DNA of 64,000 nucleotides from Georgenia soli. Its GTDB lineage: Bacteria > Actinomycetota > Actinomycetes > Actinomycetales > Actinomycetaceae. The position numbers and the translations under genes were made by a program. Below are positions 39,176 to 47,500 of the stretch, in pieces. Each line of letters starts with the position of its first letter. The stretch's first letter is position 1. Under the pieces are notes generated by a model. It had not been told where the DNA came from. It made no database searches and saw nothing but the letters and a program-made list of their open reading frames with translations. The stretch covers positions 2,170,001 through 2,234,000 of the forward strand of contig NZ_PDJI01000004.1 of assembly GCF_002563695.1 (NCBI RefSeq), written 5' to 3'.

Positions 39176-40132
39176 TCAGCCCCGGAGCGCCGCCCGGACC
39201 AGAGAGACGTAGAGTTCGCCCGTGCTCGACTCCCCGGCCTGTGCCGCCTGCGGGAACAGGGAGGTCTCGGTCATGCCGGGCGCGACGTTGATGTCCAGGA
39301 ACCAGGCCACGCCATCGTCGTCGAGAATCATGTCGGTTCGCGACAGGTGTCGAAGACCGAGGCTGCGATGGACTGCCACGGCGAGGTCCTGGACGGTGCG
39401 TGTCTGAGTCTCGTCGAGGCGTGCCGGCACGAAGTACTCGCTGCGGCCCGGGTTGTAACGCGCGTCGTAGTCGTACGGGCCCTCGGTCACGATCTCCACG
39501 GCCGGCAGCGCCTGCGGCCCGTCCCCGAGGTCGACGACGGACACCGCCACCTCGGTGCCGCGCACGGCGCGCTCGAGGAGGGCCTCGTCCCCGTACGCGA
39601 AGCAGGCGACCATGGCCTCGGGCAGGTCCTCGGATCGCTCGACGACCGTCACTCCCAGCGCCGAGCCGCCGCCGGCGGGCTTGACCACCAGCGGCAGCCC
39701 GATCTTCCGCTCGACGGCCGTGAGCAGCGTGCGAGCACCCACCTCCCGGAAGAGCGACTGCGGCAGGGCGGCGTGGTCCGGCGTCGGGAGACCGGCCTGG
39801 CGCAGGAGCGCCTTGGCGACCGGCTTCTGCGAGGCGAGCCGGCAGGCGGCCGCCTCGCTCCCGACGAACGGGAGGTCCAGCAGCCCGAGCAGGTCCTGCA
39901 GCGAACCGTCCTCGCCCGTGGAGCCGTGCACCAGCGGCCAGACGACGTCCGGCCGGAGCTCGTCGAGGCGGGGCACCAGGTTGGCGTCGACGTCCAGCAC
40001 GTGCACCTTCACACCCTCGTCGCGCAGCACGCCGGCGACGCGGCGCCCGGAGCGCAGCGAGACGTCACGCTCGTGGGACAGGCCGCCCGCCAGGATGGCG
40101 ACGGTGAGCTCGCTGGTGGGCTGGTCGGACAT
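39176..40132 (-). CDS. D-alanine-D-alanine ligase-like ATP-grasp enzyme
   Basis: 318 residues. The three Ddl lobes are visible: N-terminal VAILAGGLSHERDVSLRSG, WPLVHGSTGEDGSLQ, the ATP-grasp loop LVVKPAGGGSALGVTVV and the C-terminal metal region FLDINVAPGMTETSL. Classical Ddl reads E-x-N-T-x-P-G; here Asp replaces the usual Glu (DINVAPG). The protein is shorter than the 340-380 residues of main Ddl enzymes. It most likely joins D-Ala to D-Ala or a related amino acid. It follows the aminotransferase gene by 13 bp on the same strand, so the pair may act on a shared substrate. A second, standard Ddl elsewhere in the genome would favour a specialised role. Confidence 0.82.
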   Translation of the reverse strand: MSDQPTSELTVAILAGGLSHERDVSLRSGRRVAGVLRDEGVKVHVLDVDANLVPRLDELRPDVVWPLVHGSTGEDGSLQDLLGLLDLPFVGSEAAACRLASQKPVAKALLRQAGLPTPDHAALPQSLFREVGARTLLTAVERKIGLPLVVKPAGGGSALGVTVVERSEDLPEAMVACFAYGDEALLERAVRGTEVAVSVVDLGDGPQALPAVEIVTEGPYDYDARYNPGRSEYFVPARLDETQTRTVQDLAVAVHRSLGLRHLSRTDMILDDDGVAWFLDINVAPGMTETSLFPQAAQAGESSTGELYVSLVRAALRG

Positions 40133-40145
40133 CGATACCTCTTCC

Positions 40146-41507
40146 TCAGACCTGGTCCGGTGACGGGAACTCGACGGAGTCGCCGACGCGGCCGTGCGGA
40201 GCGGTGCCGAACATCTTCACCAGCTCGCTCTCGGCATGGACGACGGTCGCGAGGCGACGCACACCCTCGCGGATGCGCTCCGGCGTCGGGTAGCAGAAGG
40301 ACAGGCGCACGTGGTCCCGGCCCTGCCCGTCGGCGTAGAAGGCGGTGCCGGAGACGTAGGCGACGAGGTTGGTCACGGCCCGCGGGAGCATGGCCTGGGC
40401 GTCGAGGCCCTCGGGCAGGGTGACCCAGGTGTAGAAGCCGCCGTCGGGGACGGTCCAGGAGCACTCGGGGAGGAACTCCGCGAGCGCGCCGAGCATGGCG
40501 TCGCGCCGCTCCCGGTACATCGAGCGGTACTGCTTGACCTGCCCGTACCAGTCGTAGGTGGAGAGATAGGTGGCGATGGAGAGCTGGCCCATCATCGTGG
40601 GCGAGAGGATCGCCGACTCGCTGGCGAGCACCAGCTTCTCCCGGACGGCGTGCGGGGCGAGCGCCCACCCCACCCGGTACCCGGGGGCGAACGTCTTCGA
40701 GAACGACCCGAGGTAGACCACGCCGTCGGAGTCGAAGCTCTTCAGGGCGGGCAGCGGGTCGGCGTCGAAGCCGAGCAGGCCGTACGGGTTGTCCTCGAGG
40801 ATCAGGACGCGGTGGCGGCGGCAGATCTCCACGATCTGGGGGCGCCGCTCGAGGGAGAGCGTCACGCCGGCCGGGTTGTGGAAGTTCGGCACGGTGTAGA
40901 GGAACTTGACCCGGCGGCCCGCCCGGGCCAGCTCGGTGAGGGTGCGGTCGAGCTCCTCGGGCACCAGTCCGTCGTCGTCCATGGGGACGTGGACCACGTC
41001 CGCCTGGTAGGCGCGGAAGACGCCGAGCGCGCCCACGTAGCTCGGGGCCTCGGCCACGACGACGTCGCCCGGGTTGATGAAGATCTCGGTGACCAGGTCG
41101 AGCGCCTGCTGCGACCCCGTGGTGACGACGACGTCGTCGGGGTGGGCGTGGATGTGGTCGTAGCGCATGACCTCGACGATCTGCTCGCGCAGCTCCTCCT
41201 CGCCCTGGCCGCCGCCGTACTGCAGTGCCCGCGCACCGCGCTCGCGCAGCAGCTTCGCAGTCATCTCGGCGAGGAAGTCGAGCGGGAGCCCGTCGATGTT
41301 CGGCATGCCGCCGGCGAGCGAGACCACCTCGGGCCGGTTGGCGACGGCGAACAGCGACCGCACCTCGGAGGCGCGCATGCCGTGGGCCCGGTCGGCGTAG
41401 CTGGAGAACCAGGGGTCGAGCCGGGTGCCGGCGCGGGCGGCGGCAGCGGCGGCGACCTCGTGCCCGCTGTGCTCGCCCTGCCCTGCCTGCGCACCCTGTG
41501 CGTTCAT
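40146..41507 (-). CDS. PLP-dependent aminotransferase (fold type I, 2-aminoadipate/MocR-like)
   Basis: 453 residues. After an Ala-rich N-terminus (1-30) comes the class I/II aminotransferase fold: VSLAGGMPNIDGLPLD, LQYGGGQGEEELR, TVPNFHNPAGVTLSLERR, ILEDNPYGLLGFD and the PLP lysine in GSFSKTFAPGYRVGW. There is no DNA-binding N-terminus, so it is an enzyme and not a MocR regulator. The closest family pattern is aromatic or 2-aminoadipate aminotransferase; the substrate is unknown. It is the first gene of a two-gene unit with the ligase. No peptidoglycan amidase gene (cwlM type) accompanies it, unlike mycobacteria. Confidence 0.87.
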   Translation of the reverse strand: MNAQGAQAGQGEHSGHEVAAAAAARAGTRLDPWFSSYADRAHGMRASEVRSLFAVANRPEVVSLAGGMPNIDGLPLDFLAEMTAKLLRERGARALQYGGGQGEEELREQIVEVMRYDHIHAHPDDVVVTTGSQQALDLVTEIFINPGDVVVAEAPSYVGALGVFRAYQADVVHVPMDDDGLVPEELDRTLTELARAGRRVKFLYTVPNFHNPAGVTLSLERRPQIVEICRRHRVLILEDNPYGLLGFDADPLPALKSFDSDGVVYLGSFSKTFAPGYRVGWALAPHAVREKLVLASESAILSPTMMGQLSIATYLSTYDWYGQVKQYRSMYRERRDAMLGALAEFLPECSWTVPDGGFYTWVTLPEGLDAQAMLPRAVTNLVAYVSGTAFYADGQGRDHVRLSFCYPTPERIREGVRRLATVVHAESELVKMFGTAPHGRVGDSVEFPSPDQV

Positions 41508-41666
41508 CCCTAGCTCCCTGACGTCGTCACGACGGCGACGCGGCTCGTCACCGTCCCGTGCAGTCTGCCACCGCGGTGGACGAGGTCGCCGCGAGCGACG
41601 CCAGTTGGGCGCGTCGTCGGTCCTCCGGCACGGAACGACGCCCCCGTCGCCCCGGCACAGAACGAC

Positions 41667-41706
41667 GTCGCCCCCGTCTCCCGGGAAGTCCGGGAACGGG
41701 GGCGAC
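41667..41706 (-). terminator. hairpin terminator after trxA
   Basis: GTCGCCCCCG pairs with CGGGGGCGAC, and an inner CCCGG/CCGGG stem lies inside. It is 26 bp past the trxA stop. There is no T run. Confidence 0.75.
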
Positions 41707-41731
41707 GGTCAGCTCTCGACGCGAGATTCGG

Positions 41732-42058
41732 TCAGGAGAGGAACTCCGACAGCTGCTCGGTGAAGGCCTTCTTCGGCTTCCCGCCGACGATGGACTTCAC
41801 GAGCTCACCCTTGACGTAGACGTTGAACGTCGGGATCGACACGATGCCGTAGCGCTGCGCGGTGGCGGGGTTCGCGTCGGTGTCGAGCTTGACGAACTTC
41901 ATCTTGTCGCCGTGCGCGGCCGCGATCTCGTCGATGATCGGCGCCATCTGGCGGCACGGGGCGCACCACGTCGCCCAGAAGTCGACGAGGACAGGCTGGT
42001 CGGAGTTGAGGACCTCCGCGTCGAAGGTCGCGTCGGTCACCTCGCTGACGGTGCTCAT
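41732..42058 (-). CDS. trxA: thioredoxin
   Basis: 108 residues, one thioredoxin fold. The active site WCAPCR (Cys32 and Cys35) has Ala in place of the usual Gly, as is common in actinobacteria. The cis-Pro loop is SIPTFNVY. It reduces protein disulfides, and is itself reduced by TrxB encoded just upstream (50 bp gap, same strand). AAGGAA precedes the ATG at 42058. Confidence 0.96.
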   Translation of the reverse strand: MSTVSEVTDATFDAEVLNSDQPVLVDFWATWCAPCRQMAPIIDEIAAAHGDKMKFVKLDTDANPATAQRYGIVSIPTFNVYVKGELVKSIVGGKPKKAFTEQLSEFLS

Positions 42059-42108
42059 GGGTTCCTTTCGGTCGGTCGGCCGGTGGCGTACTCGGAGGGA
42101 CTGGCGCC

Positions 42109-43116
42109 TCAGACGAGGACGGCGCCCTCGGGGGTCTGGGAGGCGTCGGTGCCGGGCTCGCCCGCCTCGTCGAGCCGGGCCAGGTAGCGCTCGGCGTCCA
42201 GCGCGGCGGAGCAGCCGGTGCCCGCGGCGGTGATCGCCTGGCGGTAGATGTGGTCCACGGCGTCGCCGCAGGCGAAGACGCCCGGCACGGTGGTGGCGGT
42301 GGTCGGGTGGTCGACGACGATGTAGCCCTCGTCGTCGAGCTTGACCTGGCCCTTGAGGATCTCGGTGCGCGGGTCGTGGCCGATGGCCACGAAGATGCCG
42401 GTCGCGTCGATCTCGCGCGTCTCACCGGTGACGGTGTCGCGCAGGGTCACACCGCTGACCTTCTGATCGCCGTGGATCTCGGCGACCTCGCTGTTCCAGG
42501 CGAACTCGATCTTCTCGTTGGCCATGGCGCGCTCGGCCATGATCTTCGAGGCGCGCAGCTCGTCGCGGCGGTGCACCACGGTGACCTTCTCGACGAACCG
42601 GGTCAGGAAGGTGGCCTCCTCCATCGCGGAGTCGCCGCCGCCGACGACGAGGACGTGCTGGTTGCGGAAGAAGAACCCGTCGCAGGTCGCGCACCAGGAG
42701 ACACCGCGCCCGGAGAGTCGCTTCTCGCCCTCGAGGCCCAGCTCGCGGTAGGCCGAGCCGTTGGCGAGGATCACCGCGCGGGCGGCGAACGTCTCGTCGT
42801 CGTCCGTGGTGACGGTCTTGACGTCCCCGGACAGGTCGACGGCGACGACGTCCTCGTAGCGGATCTCCGCCCCGAAGCGCTCGGCCTGCTTCTGCATGTT
42901 CTCCATCAGCTCCGGGCCGAGGATGCCCTCGGGGAAGCCGGGGAAGTTCTCCACCTCGGTGGTGTTCATGAGCGCGCCGCCCGCGGTCACGGAGCCGGCG
43001 AAGACGACCGGCCGCAGGTTCGCCCGCGCGGCGTACACGGCCGCGGTGTACCCGGCGGGGCCGGACCCCACGATGATGACGTCGCGGACCTCGGGCGTGT
43101 TCTGCTGTGCAGCCAT
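42109..43116 (-). CDS. trxB: thioredoxin reductase
   Basis: 335 residues. FAD motif [17 protein letters not shown] (about 15-31), redox site CATC (142-145) in [16 protein letters not shown] motif [12 protein letters not shown] and the C-terminal FAD motif [16 protein letters not shown]. It transfers electrons from NADPH to TrxA. The ATG at 43116 is preferred over the upstream frame because family sequence starts there and AGGAAG precedes it. Regulation by a SigR-type promoter is visible upstream. Confidence 0.96.
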   Translation of the reverse strand: MAAQQNTPEVRDVIIVGSGPAGYTAAVYAARANLRPVVFAGSVTAGGALMNTTEVENFPGFPEGILGPELMENMQKQAERFGAEIRYEDVVAVDLSGDVKTVTTDDDETFAARAVILANGSAYRELGLEGEKRLSGRGVSWCATCDGFFFRNQHVLVVGGGDSAMEEATFLTRFVEKVTVVHRRDELRASKIMAERAMANEKIEFAWNSEVAEIHGDQKVSGVTLRDTVTGETREIDATGIFVAIGHDPRTEILKGQVKLDDEGYIVVDHPTTATTVPGVFACGDAVDHIYRQAITAAGTGCSAALDAERYLARLDEAGEPGTDASQTPEGAVLV

Positions 43117-43152
43117 GATCTTCCTCACGTGATTGGGACCTCTACGTCCTTC

Positions 43153-43178
43153 AACCGATGGTAGGCGGTCGATGTTCC
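43153..43178 (-). promoter_or_regulatory. SigR/SigH-type promoter of trxB-trxA
   Basis: On the minus strand GGAAC (43178-43174) and GTT (43155-43153) are separated by exactly 18 bp. The thiol-oxidative-stress sigma factor of Streptomyces (SigR) and mycobacteria (SigH) uses GGAAT-N18-GTT, and trxBA is a core target. The start site would fall near 43146, giving a leader of about 30 nt. Confidence 0.7.
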
Positions 43179-43224
43179 CCCGACCCTGCGACCTCGGTCT
43201 CACGGACGACGCTCCTATGGTTCG

Positions 43225-44286
43225 TCAAGTGGTGGGTGAGGGGTTCTCGAGGAGTCGGTAGAGGTCTCGGGCGATGTAGCGCTTGAGGCAGCGTTTGATC
43301 TCTCGCGGAGTCTTGCCCTCGCTGGTGCGGCGGGCGGTGTAGTCGCGGGTGGGCTGGTGGTAGCGCTGCCGGGACAGGGCGACGGTGTGCAGGGCGCGGT
43401 TGAGCTGGCGGTCGCCGTAGCGGTTGAGGCGGTACCTGGTGGTGGTCTGGCCACTGTTGGCGGGGATCGGGGCGACGCCGGCGAGCATGGCGAACGCGGC
43501 CTCGGAGTGCACCCGCCCGGGGTGGGACCAGGCGCAGAGCACGGTCGCGGCGACGATGGGGCCGACGCCGATCTGGTCGAGGAGATCGGGGCGCCAGGCC
43601 CGCACGATGGCCAGGATCGCCTTCTCGTGTTCCGCGGCCTCGGCGGCGAGGTCACGGGCACGCCGGGCGAGAGAGCGCAGCACGGTCACGGTCGTGGTCG
43701 TCTCGGTGTCCCAGGACGGGTCCAGCCGCAACACGGCGGCGGTGGCGACCATGGCGGGAATCTTCTTTCCGCGGAACCGGGCCCGGATCGGTTCAGGGGC
43801 GGCGATGACCAGGCTGAAGAGCTGACGCTGAGCGAGGGTGGCTGCCTCGACCGCGGAGCGGCGGGCGGCGAGCAGGACGGACAGGGCCTGGCGGTCCCCG
43901 CCCGCACGCGGGGTGCCCAACCGGGTCCGGGCCATCGCCTCCCGGGCGGCACGCTCGGCGTCGAGCGGGTCGGACTTGGCCCCGTTGCGACGGCGGGCCC
44001 GCTCGGGCCGGTCGAGCTCGACCACGACCTCCTGGTCATGGGCGAGGTGACGGGCCAGCCCCGCGCCGTGGCCACCGGTGCCCTCGATCGCCCAGGCCCG
44101 CAGGGCGGCGTGCTCATCGGCGAAGGCGGTCAGCTCCTCGTACCCGGCCGGGGTCGTCTCCACCGTGATCTGGCCTAGCAGCGCCCCGGTGCGGGCCTCG
44201 ACGGCCGCGGCGGTGTGGGTCTGGACATGGGTGTCGACACCGATGATGACGTCGACAACCTCGGACAGTCTGGTCACACTGGTCAT
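43225..44286 (-). CDS. IS110-family DEDD transposase
   Basis: 353 residues, full length for the family. The N-terminal DEDD RuvC-like domain has IIGVDTHVQTH (first Asp), WAIEGTGGHG (Glu) and the NGAKSDPLDAERAARE stretch (Asp). The C-terminal Tnp_20 domain has IGVGPIVAATVLC and a conserved Ser in PANSGQTTTRYRLNRYGDRQ. It catalyses cut-and-paste-like recombination through a circular form guided by a structured RNA from the element. No frameshift or stop is seen, so it may be active. GGAG precedes the ATG at 44286. Confidence 0.93.
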   Translation of the reverse strand: MTSVTRLSEVVDVIIGVDTHVQTHTAAAVEARTGALLGQITVETTPAGYEELTAFADEHAALRAWAIEGTGGHGAGLARHLAHDQEVVVELDRPERARRRNGAKSDPLDAERAAREAMARTRLGTPRAGGDRQALSVLLAARRSAVEAATLAQRQLFSLVIAAPEPIRARFRGKKIPAMVATAAVLRLDPSWDTETTTTVTVLRSLARRARDLAAEAAEHEKAILAIVRAWRPDLLDQIGVGPIVAATVLCAWSHPGRVHSEAAFAMLAGVAPIPANSGQTTTRYRLNRYGDRQLNRALHTVALSRQRYHQPTRDYTARRTSEGKTPREIKRCLKRYIARDLYRLLENPSPTT

Positions 44287-44544
44287 GCGTTCTCCTGTTG
44301 CCTGGACGGACGCGAAACGGTTCCGGTCCAGGTCGGAGCTTCGGCAGGACTGTGACGGGACACGTCGGCGCGGCTACGCCGACGGTCAAGCTCCTGATCA
44401 GGCCAGCTGCTCCGGCTGGGCCGGGGCCGGCGACCACGAACGGACAAGTCGCGCGCAAGGCACGAAGCCAGTCAGTCGAAGGGTCACGTCCGCAATCACC
44501 GCCCACAGCCCACCATCAACAGGCTGCAAGAGGAATCCTCACAG
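44287..44544 (-). ncRNA. candidate IS110 bridge RNA region
   Basis: 258 bp of non-coding sequence lies immediately upstream of the transposase start, up to the murJ stop codon. In IS110 elements this left end encodes the bridge RNA that pairs with donor and target DNA. The stretch contains self-complementary segments, for example GTCGGCGTAGCCGCGCCGAC on the minus strand. The assignment is by position and family knowledge only. Confidence 0.45.
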
Positions 44545-47500
44545 TCAGCCGACGCGCACCTCGGCCAGCTCGATGCGGTTCTTGCCGTCCGACTCGGCCG
44601 TCGGCAGGCGCGGGAACCACAGCACGAGGCTCTCGGTCTCCACCGGGTCGAACCTGAAGACTGTGCCGGGACCCATCTCGCCCTCGGCGAGCACGTCGCC
44701 CTCGGTCGGGGTCTCCGGGGAGGTGCTGCGGATCTGGACCAGCCCGCCGGTGCCGCGCAGGTCGATCTCGACGCTGCTCACGGTCGCGGGCTGCTGGAGC
44801 GTGACGGCAAGACCGATGCCGGTCTTCATGCCGTACTCCGGGTTGACGTAGGAGCGTGAGCGCCAGTACGTCGCGGGGTCCCCGTCCATCGCCCGGGAGG
44901 CGAGGTCCGGGTTCTCGCCGCCGTCGCCCTCAGGGTCGAGCGGGGCGAGCGAGGCGATGAGCGGCGGACCGGCGGCCGGCTCCTGCGTGGTGGCGCTCTG
45001 CTCGGGGGTCGGCTCCGCCGTCGGGGTGGGCTCGGCGCTCGCCGTCGGCGCGGGGTTGTTGCGCGGCAGGGAGACCGGCTCGGGCGGGGCGAGAAGCGTG
45101 CGGGTGGCGACCAGGAAGAGCACGAGCACCAGCGCCGCGACGGCCACGAGGACCACCGGCGTGGGGTTGATCCGGCGCTCCGCGAACGGCACCTCGGGGC
45201 CGTCGACGGCGGAGAGGGAGTCGTCGTCGTACGACGGCCGCACGGGGACCTGCTGCGTCGGGATCGGCGCGGTCTCCGGGCGGCTGCGCCGGGCCTCGCC
45301 GGCCTCGGCCACCTTCTCCTTGCCGGCGACGACGGCGGAGCCGACGGTCTCGCGGGTCGCGGCGGCCGCCGTGCGGGTGCCCTCGGCGGCCTTGCGCGCC
45401 CCCTCCTTCGTCCCCTCGGCAGCCTTCCGGGCTCCTTGCTTGAGCGACTCGACGGCGGAGCCGGCGATGACCGCGAGCCCGGCCAGGGCGCCCGGGTTCT
45501 TCGTGTGACGGCTCGACGGGGTCGCGCGGTCGGCGTCGGTGACGTCGAGGATCTGCGGGAAGCCCGGGGGCTGGGCGGGGCTGGCCGGCCGCTTCGGCGT
45601 CCACGACAGCGTGCGCGGGCCGGGTGCCGTGGCCGGGCGGTCGGTCGCGGCCTGCAGCGGCAGTGCGGCCGTTCCGGCGGGCGCCGGGGCGGAGGACGGG
45701 ACCACAGGGGGCGGTGGCGGCGGGCCGACGACGGCGGCCGGGTCGGTGGACGGCGGCGCGGGTGCCGGACCGGCGTCCGGGCCACCGGCGGTTGGCTGCA
45801 CGGCGGTGGCTGGGCCCGCGACGGTGACGGCGGCATCGTCGACGGCGTCCGGGTCGACGGCGGTGACCGCGTCGAGCGGTGCCGTGGCTGTCGGGTCGTT
45901 CATGGGAGCGGGGGGAGCGGCCGCGGCGGGGTCGGTGACCGGCTCCGGGTCGGCGTGGACGCGTGCCCACGTGGGCACCAGGCGGTGCCCGCCCGCCTGC
46001 TCCGTGCCGGCGGCGGCGCCCGCCACGGTCGAACCGGCAACGGCGGCCCCGGCAGCGCCCGCGGCACCGGTCGCGACAGCGGCGGCTGCCCCGGCACCGG
46101 TCGAGCCGCCGTTGCCTGCCGGCCCTGCAGACGGTGCCTCCCCGGTGCGGGACGAACCGGGGGCGGGTGCGCCTTCGGCCGGTTCGGCGGCAGGAGGTGC
46201 GGAGGGAGCCGGCGCTGCCGACGGCGGGGCGGGCGGCGGGCCCAGGACCGAGGCGGCGTCGACGTCGGGCCACGGCGCCAGGAGCCGGATCAGCTCACCG
46301 GTGCTGCGCGGTCCGTCGTTGTCCACGAGCGTGCGGGTGCACAGCTCGTCGAGGTCGCCGGGCACCTCGGGGTTGAGGCTGCGGGGCGCGGGAGGCTCCT
46401 CGTCCACAGCCGGCCACAGCCCGGTCAGGCACAGGTAGAGCAGGCGCACCAGGTCGGTGGCGTCGCGGCGGGTGGCGGCGAGCGGCGAGCCGTCCGGGTC
46501 GGCGAGGCCGAGCAGCACGGCGTCGGTGCCGAGCCCGGTGATGAGGACCTCGCCGTCGGGCGTGACGTGCAGCGCCTCCGGGCGCAGGGCCAGGTGCCGC
46601 ACCCCGTGGCGTCGGGCCGACTCCAGCGCGCTGGTGGCCTCGCCGATCACGGCGCGGGCCTGCTCCGCCTCGAGCGGGCCGTGCGCGGTCAGCTCGGCGA
46701 GGCTGGGGCCGGTGACGGGGTCGGTGACGACGTAGGCGGACGTGCCGTCGGACCCGACGTCGAGGACCTGGGCCAGCCGGTGGTCCTCCACCAGGGCGGC
46801 GCGGCGGGCGGCGTCGAGGACGTCGGCCACCCCGGACCCTGCCGGCGGGAGCACCAGCGCCTCGACGGGCCGGTCGAGGATCGTGTCGTGGGCGCGGCGC
46901 CGGTCCACCCCGCCGACGGTGGTCTCGAGGGCGGCCCCGAGCTCGTAGCGCTCGTCGAGGACGTGGCGGGTCCCCCGGCCGGCGTCGTCCGTGCGCGCTT
47001 CCAGTGCCGTGCTCCCCTTGTCCGCGTCGTGCTCAGCCCCGGTTCGGGCGTCGTGGCCGAGTGTACGCACCGGGTCGCCCGCTGCCGCGCCGACTGGCGG
47101 CACGGTGACGTTCTCGGCGGCCGCGACCGGTGCCGGCACGGGGCTGCCGGTGTCGGGCACGGACGTGTCGCCGGGGCCGCCGCCCGAGGACCGGCCCGGA
47201 CCGCCGGGCCCGCCCTCCGGGCCACGGCCAGACCCGCTGTCGGACCCACACCCCGGGCCTCCGCCGGGACCACCGGCGGGACCACCGTCGGGACCACCCA
47301 CCGGGCCTCCGCCGGGTCCGCCGCCGGGACCTCCGGCGGGTCCGCCGTCGGGACCACCGCCGGGTCCGCCGTCGTGGTCGTCAGGGCCGCCGGACCGGGT
47401 GGTCGCGACGGCGGCCGGTGCCAGCGCCGCCCCCGCCCGCACGAGCATCCCGCCCACCGGGGCCGGCGCCCGCCGGCCCACGGCGACCAGCACCTTCCCG

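Larger units (their letters stand above)
43203..44544 (-). mobile_element. IS110-family insertion sequence (limits approximate)
   Basis: One DEDD transposase gene with a 258 bp non-coding segment upstream, lying between trxB and the murJ gene. IS110 elements have no or only short terminal repeats and make no target duplication, so I cannot set the ends from one copy. The right limit must lie downstream of the transposase stop and before the trxB promoter; CATAGGAGCGTC just after the stop may be near the end. Confidence 0.75.
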
